DNA of 12,777 bases from Anaerolineae bacterium (GTDB lineage: Bacteria; Chloroflexota; Anaerolineae; Aggregatilineales; Phototrophicaceae): the NCBI GenBank assembly GCA_028284565.1, contig JANQRM010000169.1:1-12777 (forward strand), read 5' to 3'. The notes beneath the pieces were generated by a model. The model was not told where the DNA came from and did no database searches. It was given only the letters and a program-made list of their open reading frames with translations. Each line of letters starts with the position of its first letter. Position 1 is the stretch's first letter. This document shows, piece after piece, positions 7,035 through 12,777 of the stretch. Both the position numbers and the translations under genes were made by a program.

Positions 7035-8204
7035 ATGGGTCACTCATCTTTGTCAATATATCTTCATATCCCTTTCTGTAGCACAAAATGTACCTATTGT
7101 GCCTTCAATACCTACACTGATAGAAGCAACTTGATTGAAGATTATGCCTCAGCTTTAGTTCAAGAAATTGCTATCGTGAGCAAATCACAGCCCGACAATA
7201 CCGCGGTTGATACCCTCTTTTTCGGGGGCGGTACGCCGAGTTTATTATCACCCAAACACTATGAAAAACTTTTTGATGCTTTGTATCGTTCCTTTGCAAT
7301 TGGGAGCGAAGCAGAGGTCTCTTTGGAGGCTAATCCCAATGATTTGACATTGCATTATCTACAAGACTTATACTCAGTCGGGTTTAATCGACTGAGTATA
7401 GGGATGCAAACGACCAATACAAAAACTCTACACTTGTTCGACAGACGACATAATACCCAAGATGTTATCAAAGCAGTAAATTTTGCCCGCCAAGCCTCAT
7501 TTGATAATGTTAATTTAGATTTGATATTCGGAAATCCATATCAAACCTTAATGGATTGGGATTCAACCCTTACGATGGCATTGTCGTTAGATCCTGAGCA
7601 TTTCTCCTTGTATAACTTAGAACTCAAAGGTGGCACAGTCCTTCGTGAACAAGTGGATTCAAATGCCGTTCCACGACCTGATGATGACCTTTCAGCAGAT
7701 ATGTACGACCTTGCCAAAGAACGTTTGGATAAGGCAGGTTATCAACAGTATGAGATTAGCAACTGGTCAAAGGCTAAGTATCAATGCCAACATAATCTTC
7801 AATATTGGCATAATCGAGAATACATCGGACTTGGGGCAGGTGCACATGGATTTGTGAATGGCTTCCGCTACTCTAATGTCTTACTACCTGAACGATACAT
7901 TGACTTACTAAAAGTAGATAACTTCGAACGTGAGTTCCCCCTGACGCCTGGAATGGCTAAATCTATACAAGTTAATCGACAAACTGAGATTGCGGATACT
8001 CTGATGATGGGATTGCGGTTAACGCAAGAAGGTATTGAACTTGAGTCATTTAAGCAACGCTTTGCTATTGACTTGGCAACGACCTATAAAGTGCAGATTC
8101 AAAAATTTTCTAATTTTGGCTTACTAGAATTGACCGATGACCGATTACGGTTGACAGAGAAAGGTTATTTTTTGAGCAATGCAGTAATTCGAGATTTCAT
8201 TTAG
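7035..8204 (+). CDS. hemW: Radical SAM heme chaperone HemW (HemN-like)
   Basis: 389 residues, the usual HemW length. The radical SAM cluster motif is C15-xxx-C19-xx-C22 in IPFCSTKCTYCAF. The residue two after the last cysteine is Phe and not the fourth Cys of true HemN, which supports HemW over oxygen-independent coproporphyrinogen oxidase. GGGTPS (64-69) is the SAM-binding glycine motif, and LEANPNDLT and GFNRLSIGMQT are typical of the family. The C-terminal ~100 residues match the HemW C-terminal domain. HemW binds heme and transfers it to respiratory proteins. It is cytosolic or membrane-associated. The gene is divergent from the kinase operon and has no visible Shine-Dalgarno. Its TAG overlaps by 4 bases the stop of the convergent prenyl synthase gene. 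Such proteins are often misannotated as HemN. Confidence 0.9.
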   Translation: MGHSSLSIYLHIPFCSTKCTYCAFNTYTDRSNLIEDYASALVQEIAIVSKSQPDNTAVDTLFFGGGTPSLLSPKHYEKLFDALYRSFAIGSEAEVSLEANPNDLTLHYLQDLYSVGFNRLSIGMQTTNTKTLHLFDRRHNTQDVIKAVNFARQASFDNVNLDLIFGNPYQTLMDWDSTLTMALSLDPEHFSLYNLELKGGTVLREQVDSNAVPRPDDDLSADMYDLAKERLDKAGYQQYEISNWSKAKYQCQHNLQYWHNREYIGLGAGAHGFVNGFRYSNVLLPERYIDLLKVDNFEREFPLTPGMAKSIQVNRQTEIADTLMMGLRLTQEGIELESFKQRFAIDLATTYKVQIQKFSNFGLLELTDDRLRLTEKGYFLSNAVIRDFI

Positions 8205-9220
8205 TAATTCCGTTGGAAGAGGAAGTCAATCAGCTGGGTGAGATTCTCTCGTCCTACAGAGTTGGGTTGTGTCGAATTGAGGGCTTCCATTGCTGTGTGA
8301 TAATATCGTTGTTCTTGTTGCTGAGTGTAAGCTCTTGCTTCAATTGCATTCAGTGCTTCGATAGAAGGCTGGACATCCGACTGTTCGATTGTGTCTTGTG
8401 CGAACATTTCTCTGAAGTCTGCGCTTACTTGCAATCCATATAGTATCGGTAACGACTTCTTTTTCGACAGAATGTCTGTCGCTGCGGATTTTCCTGTAAC
8501 TTCAGGGTCGCCCCAGATGCCGAGAATGTCATCCCGAATCTGAAACGCAAGTCCCAGATTCAGACCGAACTCCGCATAACTTTGAACTATATCGGAATCA
8601 GTTGTTGCCAAATTCGCTCCCATCGCGGCACAAGCAGACAATAGGGCGGCGGATTTTCCCTGTATCATTGAGAGATATTCATCAACTGTGACATCGTTTC
8701 GGGTTTCAAATTGCATGTCTAGATGTTGACCGCGAGTCAGTTCTAAATTGGTTTCATTAAAGCGTTGCCATACACTCAAGACTTTCTCGGACGAGAAATT
8801 ATTTGACAAAGTAGAGAGTGCCTGATAAGCATGAGTGAACATGGCATCACCAGCGTTAATCGCATTCGCAATCCCCCAAATTGTCCAGACAGTGGGGCGG
8901 TTGTGGCGTTGAGGACTTTTATCTTGGATGTCATCATGAATGAGTGAAAAATTATGAAGCAGTTCTACCGCAACAGCGGCAGGTAGTGCCTCTTGCCATT
9001 CCCCACCACTGGCTTCGTGACACATCAATAACAAAATTGGGCGAAGGCGTTTACCTGTCAAATGCGGATAGGGTTGGTTATGTTCATCTACCCAACCCAT
9101 CGCATACTTCAACATGATGGCAAGTCCGATTTCCTCCAGAGGAACGGAATCAATTGCAAGCTGGGCAGACTCTTCAATCTCTGCAAAGTAATGTTGAGTA
9201 ATGGCTTTGAGTGTGGACAT
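8201..9220 (-). CDS. Short-chain polyprenyl diphosphate synthase (GGPP/FPP-type)
   Basis: 339 residues, a trans-isoprenyl diphosphate synthase. GKRLRP lies at 56-61. The first aspartate-rich motif is DDIQD (96-100) in LLHNFSLIHDDIQD, followed by the basic segment RHNRPTVW. The second is QIRDDILGIWGD (227-238), then TGKSAATD and KKKSLP. The second motif reads DDxxG and not DDxxD, a form also seen in actinobacterial IdsA-like enzymes. An aromatic residue (F91) five before the first Asp suggests a short product such as FPP or GGPP (inference). The enzyme condenses IPP with allylic diphosphates made by the isomerase encoded just upstream. The start overlaps the fni stop as TAATG, so translation is probably coupled. 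The stop overlaps hemW by 4 bases on the opposite strand. Confidence 0.93.
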   Translation of the reverse strand: MSTLKAITQHYFAEIEESAQLAIDSVPLEEIGLAIMLKYAMGWVDEHNQPYPHLTGKRLRPILLLMCHEASGGEWQEALPAAVAVELLHNFSLIHDDIQDKSPQRHNRPTVWTIWGIANAINAGDAMFTHAYQALSTLSNNFSSEKVLSVWQRFNETNLELTRGQHLDMQFETRNDVTVDEYLSMIQGKSAALLSACAAMGANLATTDSDIVQSYAEFGLNLGLAFQIRDDILGIWGDPEVTGKSAATDILSKKKSLPILYGLQVSADFREMFAQDTIEQSDVQPSIEALNAIEARAYTQQQEQRYYHTAMEALNSTQPNSVGRENLTQLIDFLFQRNY

Positions 9221-10266
9221 TACTGCTTTGCCTTAATGAGTTGAATGTTTGCCAGACCATCTAAGTCTCTTGCACCGCTACATAGCATCGCAATGCGAAG
9301 CTGTGCCTTGAGTTCTTGAACAAATTGGTCTACCGCTTCAGCTGAATGATCAGCGGCTTTCAAGAAGGGACCTGCTATACCGCCAACTTTCGCTCCCAGT
9401 GCAATACACTTGGCGATGTCGATACCGTCGCGTAAGCCACCACTGGCAATAATATCTAAGCTAGGTGCGCCTTGTTTAGCATATTGAATCGCATCGGCGG
9501 TTGGTATTCCCCAATCGGCGAAACTTGCGGCGACTTTGGCATGAAACGCATTCGGTGCGCGAAAATATTCAACTTCGCTCCACGATGTACCGCCGGATCC
9601 TGCGACATCAATTGCAGAAATTCCTGCATTGGCTAAATCGCGTGCATCTTGCTTACTGAACCCCCAGCCAACTTCTTTGGCGATGACTGGTACACCAATC
9701 GATTTACAGACTTGTTCGATTTTTGAAAGAAGTCCAGCGAAATTCGTGTCGCCTTCTGGCTGAACGGCTTCTTGGAGGACATTAAAGTGCAAAATGAGTG
9801 CGTCGCCTTCGATCATATCGACTGCTTTGCGACATTGTTCGACACCGTAGCCATAATTCAATTGTACAGCTCCCACATTTGCCAATAGGAGAATGTCTGG
9901 AGCGACATCACGCACATCATAGGAATAGGCCAAGGTTGCATCTTCAATCATCGCACGCTGTGAACCTATGCCCATCGCAATCTTGTGATGCTGTGCTGCT
10001 TTTGCCAAATTGTAATTAATACGTTGGGCGATTTCTGTCCCACCTGTCATTGAAGAAATCAATATAGGTGAATCTAATTTTTTTCCGAATAGAGCGCATT
10101 GTGTATTGATGTCTTGTAGGTCAAGTTCTGGAACTGCACGGTGCAGAAATCGATAGTTCTCTAAGCCGGTTGTTAGATGTGGAAACTGTACATCTTCGTC
10201 TAAATTGATCCGGATATGGTCCACTTTACGACTTTCCGTCGTTGGGTTTTCCGTGACTTTCCCCAT
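9220..10266 (-). CDS. fni: Isopentenyl-diphosphate delta-isomerase, type 2 (FMN-dependent)
   Basis: 348 residues from the ATG at 10266. This start is chosen because AAGGA (10281-10277) lies 10 bases before it. A GTG nine codons upstream (10293) has no ribosome binding site and would give only a ~20-base leader. The TIM-barrel signatures of IDI-2 are all present: RKVDHI (13-18), ISSMTGG (~70-76), GSQR (101-104), HFNVLQE (160-166) with the catalytic Gln, KEVGWG (197-202), [16 protein letters not shown] and AGPFL. It interconverts IPP and DMAPP using FMN and reduced NAD(P), unrelated to the zinc/Mg type 1 enzyme. It is cytosolic and supplies the allylic starter to the prenyl synthase that follows in a TAATG-coupled pair. 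Confidence 0.95.
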   Translation of the reverse strand: MGKVTENPTTESRKVDHIRINLDEDVQFPHLTTGLENYRFLHRAVPELDLQDINTQCALFGKKLDSPILISSMTGGTEIAQRINYNLAKAAQHHKIAMGIGSQRAMIEDATLAYSYDVRDVAPDILLLANVGAVQLNYGYGVEQCRKAVDMIEGDALILHFNVLQEAVQPEGDTNFAGLLSKIEQVCKSIGVPVIAKEVGWGFSKQDARDLANAGISAIDVAGSGGTSWSEVEYFRAPNAFHAKVAASFADWGIPTADAIQYAKQGAPSLDIIASGGLRDGIDIAKCIALGAKVGGIAGPFLKAADHSAEAVDQFVQELKAQLRIAMLCSGARDLDGLANIQLIKAKQ

Positions 10267-10320
10267 GTATGAGTGTTCCTTTGTTGTAGGCACGACTTAG
10301 TTGGCGATTATCATGCCGTT

Positions 10321-10349
10321 ATCGTACTGTTGAAGCGATAGTGTGTCAA
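10321..10349 (-). promoter_or_regulatory. Promoter of fni and the prenyl synthase
   Basis: On the minus strand a perfect TTGACA (10349-10344), a 17-base spacer and TACGAT (10326-10321) predict a start near 10314. This gives a ~48-base leader to the ATG at 10266, which further favours that start over the GTG at 10293. Confidence 0.65.
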
Positions 10350-10395
10350 TGACAGTGAAGAAGGGACTTGGACTAGCATGGTCAAGGTTTCTCGG

Positions 10396-10401
10396 TATAA
10401 T
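10396..10401 (+). promoter_or_regulatory. -10 element of the acpP promoter
   Basis: A consensus TATAAT lies about 50 bases before the acyl carrier protein start. At 16-18 base spacing no good -35 hexamer is seen (CTAGCA at 17). TTGGAC (10368-10373) is 22 bases away, which is too far. Predicted leader about 45 bases. Confidence 0.45.
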
Positions 10402-10439
10402 GTGCCTATTCTAATGACAATGTATTCAATACCCTAAAA

Positions 10440-10445
10440 GGGAGG
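10440..10445 (+). promoter_or_regulatory. Strong ribosome binding site of acpP
   Basis: GGGAGG seven bases before the ATG. It stands out because most other genes in the window have weak or no Shine-Dalgarno, in line with the high expression expected for acyl carrier protein. Confidence 0.8.
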
Positions 10446-10452
10446 ATCAAAC

Positions 10453-10692
10453 ATGGCATCAGTTGAAGAACGTGTAACCAGCATCGTGGTCGAGTTGCTG
10501 GGTAAAGATGAAAGTGAAATCAGCAAAGAGTCTCGTTTCCGTGAAGATTTGGAAGCGGATTCACTTGATCTTGTGGAACTCATCATGGCATTTGAAGAAG
10601 AATTTGGTGGTGAAATTAGCGACGAAGATGCACAACAAATTGAAACTGTTGGGCAAGCTGTCGAGTATATTCAGAGCAATATGGCACAGTAG
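10453..10692 (+). CDS. acpP: Acyl carrier protein
   Basis: 79 residues, normal for a free-standing acyl carrier protein. It is acidic and helical, with the 4'-phosphopantetheine attachment serine S37 in [10 protein letters not shown]. The second half has the usual [27 protein letters not shown] pattern in helices 2-4. It carries acyl chains during fatty-acid synthesis in the cytosol. It appears monocistronic: divergent from fni and followed by a terminator. The common neighbours fabF, fabD and rnc are absent. A role in another acyl pathway cannot be excluded, but nothing nearby suggests one. Confidence 0.95.
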   Translation: MASVEERVTSIVVELLGKDESEISKESRFREDLEADSLDLVELIMAFEEEFGGEISDEDAQQIETVGQAVEYIQSNMAQ

Positions 10693-10724
10693 CCTTCCTT
10701 CTTCATAATCATTCGATATTTGAC

Positions 10725-10755
10725 ACGGGATAGTCTGCGGGCTATCTCGTTTGAT
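10725..10755 (+). terminator. Rho-independent terminator after acpP
   Basis: CGGGATAGTC (10726-10735) pairs with GGCTATCTCG (10740-10749) over 10 bp, with two G-T wobbles and a TGCG loop. TTTGATTCT follows. It is 33 bases past the acpP stop. The T-tract is short and interrupted, so strength is uncertain. Confidence 0.65.
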
Positions 10756-10824
10756 TCTGGGTCATTTGTTAGAATTTACTATTTTTGCGTGGTTTGAGTT
10801 TGGTTTGTAAAATGTTGGCATTCA

Positions 10825-10901
10825 TTTTTCCCGTTGCGCGGATAATATATGTTTTCGACGGTTGGCAGGCGCGTTCCGGTTGTAGCGACGGTTAAAGTTA
10901 G
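10825..10901. repeat. Diverged direct repeat, copy A
   Basis: It begins with TTTTTCCCGT, carries the core TATGTTTTCGACGGTTGGCA (10848-10867), then GTTCC and GGTTAAAGTTAG. Copy B matches in the same order about 102-105 bases downstream; the 20-base cores differ at one position. Function unknown. Confidence 0.75.
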
Positions 10902-10929
10902 AATGCGGTTTGGATTCGATTTGCGCTCG

Positions 10930-11004
10930 TTTTTCCCGTCGGGTAACAACTATGTTTTCGGCGGTTGGCAAGGGTGTTCCTGCCGTGTGGCGGTTAAAGG
11001 TTAG
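10930..11004. repeat. Diverged direct repeat, copy B
   Basis: It begins with TTTTTCCCGT, has the core TATGTTTTCGGCGGTTGGCA (10951-10970), then GTTCC and GGTTAAAGGTTAG. Small insertions or deletions relative to copy A shift the offset from 105 to 102. GGCAAGG and CCTGCC within this copy (10967-10984) could form a short imperfect hairpin. Confidence 0.75.
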
Positions 11005-11093
11005 ATTTGAGTTAGTTTTAGATTTTAGATGACAGATTATTGACATCAGAGATTAGCTTTGAAACTTTAGCATTTCAGCGATCAGCTTTCAGG
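11001..11093. repeat. TTAGAT-rich degenerate segment
   Basis: An AT-rich stretch with recurring TTAGAT/TTTTAGAT (11001, 11017 and 11024 onward), AGATTA and TCAGC/CAGCTTTCAG words. It looks like a slippage-derived or dispersed intergenic element. No coding potential seen. Confidence 0.4.
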
Positions 11094-11170
11094 ATATACA
11101 CCTAACTTTTATTGCTCATCTGTTCTGTCTCAATATATCACATAATGTCAGTAAATTGGGATGCAAATGG

Positions 11171-11773
11171 CTATGCATATGCATCACGTTTAAGGAGATG
11201 CCGATTCAATCCTATCAGTGAGTGGATATATAGCGTGATAAGTAGAGGTGCGCCAAGTCCACAAGTTGCGGGTTGTTGGACACTTGCCAATAGTCGTAGC
11301 GATTCCGAAACACCGATAAACGTAGTAACAATTCCTATGATGAGCAAGAGGCTGAGAAGTAACGTTTGATAACTTAGTAGTCGTTTCCATCTGCTGAAAA
11401 TTATTGCTAAAAGACTGACGCTACTGAGTATAAATTGCTGAGTGTAATTGAGGTCATCACGAGCTGATAGGAAGAATTCAAAGGGTGGTAACTGGGCAAT
11501 GCTGAGTACGATGATTGCTAAAACAGAAAGCCAACTGTGGATTGTGCTTTGCTTTTGAAATGCGAAAGCGATCATCCAGCAGACGATGGTGAGTTGAAGG
11601 CGTACAAATAGGCTAGGGAGACGCACTGGATGTGTTGATGGATGTAAGCTCACCCATTCTGCAAGGTCGTAGGCATTAAGAGACATCCCTTGAGTCGGCG
11701 TATCTGCCCATACAAGGGAGTAGGCAATCAAAGCCAAGAAAATAAAGAGCCACCACAAATACCGATTTGTCAT
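11171..11773 (-). CDS. Six-helix integral membrane protein of unknown function
   Basis: 200 residues from the ATG at 11773, which is 4 bases after the stop of the upstream ATPase gene. A GTG at 11821 would add 16 residues and overlap that gene by 44 bases. It is less likely, because the only Shine-Dalgarno-like GGGAGG there touches the GTG itself. Predicted hydrophobic helices lie near 5-23, 54-72, 80-95, 112-127, 135-155 and 172-189. Between helices 1 and 2 is a polar loop with GMSLNAYDLAEWVSLHP, and helix 6 begins with CGLGAPLL; these are the most motif-like parts. I cannot name a family. Tight linkage to the AAA+ ATPase suggests a functional link, for example membrane assembly or complex tethering (inference). 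Confidence 0.8.
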   Translation of the reverse strand: MTNRYLWWLFIFLALIAYSLVWADTPTQGMSLNAYDLAEWVSLHPSTHPVRLPSLFVRLQLTIVCWMIAFAFQKQSTIHSWLSVLAIIVLSIAQLPPFEFFLSARDDLNYTQQFILSSVSLLAIIFSRWKRLLSYQTLLLSLLLIIGIVTTFIGVSESLRLLASVQQPATCGLGAPLLITLYIHSLIGLNRHLLKRDAYA

Positions 11774-11777
11774 ATAT

Positions 11778-12777
11778 TTATACCAATGAATCGAGTGTTT
11801 CGTGGATTTGTCTGTCTTCACCTCCCTGTTGCTCGAAGAAGTTCATCATGAATTCGCTTCGTCGTTGACGGAGAGCAAGCGGGGCGACTACTCGAATATC
11901 TTCAATATTTGCGTTGGTGCGTTGGTCGGCGGCGGCATAGGCACGGGCGGCTTCAAAGAGCGTGTATTCAGCACGATGCGAGTCGATATCGAGCTTACGG
12001 ACGAGTTCTATGCCTGCTTTGAGCGCAGAGTCATCGAGTGCTGTCTCACGAAGGATTTCTCGTGCTGAGATGATTTCATCTTGTGCTTGGGCAGTTTCGT
12101 ATTCCCAATGTTTGATAAAGCCAGTTGGGTTGCGTCTATAATCGCGCACTCGTTTGTAGACCTGAACCCGCGCTTCTTCATCTTCGAGTCCACGGACGTT
12201 GATACGCAAGCCCAATCTATCGAGAATTTGCGGACGCAGGCGACCTTCTTCGGGATTCATCGAGCCTATGAGTACAAAACGTGAACGATATGTGCCGGAG
12301 ACTGCGCCACGACGGACGGTATAATGCCCCTGGGCTGAGGCATCGAGAATGGCATCAACAATTTGGTCATCGAGCAAGTTGATTTCATCAATATAAAGGA
12401 GATTATTATCAGCCCGCGAGAGAATACCCCGTTCAATACGGACGATGTTTCGACTGACGGCGGCACGTTCATTGAGACTGCCAACGACATCTTCTAAACG
12501 GGCATTAAGGGGTAATTCGACTAATTTGACGGCTTCGTAGTGTGAGATGCTGTCACCATGTTTGAATTTCTCGTAGCAATCGGGGTATAGGTACTCCGCG
12601 TCTTCATCGGATAGATTCTCTAGGTCATCTGGCAAAATACCTTCCTCGCAATCGCTGACCGCGACATGGGGTAAGATACCTGTCAGACTGCGGACAGCGG
12701 TTGTTTTGCCAATTCCCCGCGGACCAATGAGCAAGACTCCGCCGACGGCTGGGTTGATAACAGCGAGCATAAGAGCG
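11778..12777 (-). CDS. BchI/ChlI-like (MoxR-type) AAA+ ATPase, N-terminus outside window
   Basis: 332 residues are visible. The frame is open to the window edge (ALMLAVINPAVGGVLLIGP), matching the pre-Walker region of magnesium-chelatase I subunits, so the ATG at 12770 is internal and ~30-40 residues are missing. Walker A is GPRGIGKTT (~18-26), Walker B LLYIDEINLLDD (~126-137), sensor 1 GSMNPEEG (~171-178), with an arginine-finger region LRPQILDRLGLR. A C-terminal helical lid follows. An acidic insertion with two Cys (DCEEGILPDDLENLSDEDAE onward) lies between Walker A and B, as in BchI. Such ATPases form hexamers that remodel VWA-subunit complexes (BchD/ChlD). Without a bchD or bchH gene in view, chlorophyll synthesis cannot be claimed, and many non-phototrophs carry such homologues. 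It is co-transcribed with a membrane protein. Confidence 0.9.
   Translation of the reverse strand, partial: ALMLAVINPAVGGVLLIGPRGIGKTTAVRSLTGILPHVAVSDCEEGILPDDLENLSDEDAEYLYPDCYEKFKHGDSISHYEAVKLVELPLNARLEDVVGSLNERAAVSRNIVRIERGILSRADNNLLYIDEINLLDDQIVDAILDASAQGHYTVRRGAVSGTYRSRFVLIGSMNPEEGRLRPQILDRLGLRINVRGLEDEEARVQVYKRVRDYRRNPTGFIKHWEYETAQAQDEIISAREILRETALDDSALKAGIELVRKLDIDSHRAEYTLFEAARAYAAADQRTNANIEDIRVVAPLALRQRRSEFMMNFFEQQGGEDRQIHETLDSLV

Larger units (their letters stand above)
10693..11170. other. Gene-free region between convergent genes
   Basis: 478 bases between the ends of acpP and the membrane-protein gene. It holds the acpP terminator, two diverged direct repeats and a TTAGAT-rich segment, described separately. 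No convincing coding sequence, RNA gene or mobile element was found. A 74-codon minus-strand frame (11046-10822) merely traverses the repeats. Base composition is locally uneven: GC-rich repeat cores alternate with AT-rich spacers. Confidence 0.7.

Noticed and set aside
7035..8204. Annotation as oxygen-independent coproporphyrinogen III oxidase HemN
   Set aside because: The fourth cysteine of the HemN CxxxCxxCxC motif is Phe here, and the length and C-terminal domain fit HemW.
10267..10293. GTG start for fni giving a nine-residue longer protein
   Set aside because: No ribosome binding site precedes it and the predicted promoter leaves only ~20 bases of leader, while the ATG at 10266 has AAGGA at suitable spacing.
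10822..11046. 74-codon minus-strand frame in the gene-free region
   Set aside because: It runs across the two direct repeats in different relative frames, has no ribosome binding site and an unstructured Asn/Arg-rich translation.
11160..11185. GATGCA...TGCATC inverted repeat and 12-base ATGCATATGCAT palindrome at the end of the membrane-protein gene
   Set aside because: Partly coding, with a long loop and no T-tract; probably chance in an AT-rich stretch.
11112..11369. 85-codon plus-strand frame
   Set aside because: Mostly antisense to the membrane-protein gene and without a recognisable product or ribosome binding site.
11774..11821. GTG start for the membrane protein overlapping the ATPase gene by 44 bases
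   Set aside because: The GGGAGG there abuts the GTG and cannot serve it; the ATG at 11773 gives normal operon spacing. The longer form is not fully excluded.
11778..12777. Evidence of bacteriochlorophyll synthesis and phototrophy
   Set aside because: A single BchI-like ATPase is not sufficient; such ATPases are common in non-phototrophs and no other pigment gene is in the window.

Overview
The window looks like a chromosomal segment of a moderately AT-rich bacterium, most plausibly a Chloroflexota (Anaerolineae-like) lineage. This is an inference. It rests on the mix of a Hanks-type Ser/Thr kinase fused to a PQQ-type beta-propeller, a J-domain/VWA fusion, a zinc-ribbon FHA protein, a type 2 IPP isomerase beside a DDILGIWGD-type prenyl synthase, and a BchI-like AAA+ ATPase followed by a 'CGLGAP' membrane protein. 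No 16S or other taxonomic marker is present. Several genes lack a clear Shine-Dalgarno sequence. No tRNA, rRNA, CRISPR array, insertion sequence or phage gene was seen.

Layout. (1) 1-864, plus strand: the C-terminal ~287 residues of a succinate-semialdehyde-type aldehyde dehydrogenase, cut by the window edge. It ends tail to tail with the next block, with an inverted repeat over both stop codons. (2) 6918-881, minus strand: a compact six-gene signalling operon. In transcription order it encodes a cytosolic Ser/Thr kinase with an eight-repeat propeller, a PP2C phosphatase, a J-domain/VWA protein, a zinc-ribbon FHA protein, an 81-residue unknown protein and an OmpR-family response regulator. 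A TTGCGG-17-TATAAT promoter lies upstream. (3) 7035-8204, plus strand: hemW, a radical-SAM heme chaperone, divergent from the kinase operon. (4) 10266-8201, minus strand: fni (type 2 IPP isomerase) and a short-chain polyprenyl diphosphate synthase, coupled by a TAATG junction and preceded by a TTGACA-17-TACGAT promoter. (5) 10453-10692, plus strand: acyl carrier protein, divergent from fni. (6) 10693-11170: a gene-free stretch between convergent gene ends, holding a likely terminator, two diverged copies of a ~75-80 bp direct repeat and a TTAGAT-rich segment. (7) 12777-11171, minus strand: the C-terminal part of a BchI/MoxR-like AAA+ ATPase, then a six-helix membrane protein of unknown function 4 bases downstream.

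The most interesting element is block 2. It holds a full phospho-threonine circuit (writer, eraser, reader) with a chaperone-linked VWA scaffold and a transcriptional output candidate. It recalls the TerY-P triad (VWA, PP2C, kinase) and the PpkA/PppA/Fha module of type VI secretion. It has neither ter genes nor secretion genes beside it in the window, and it adds a J domain and a propeller sensor.
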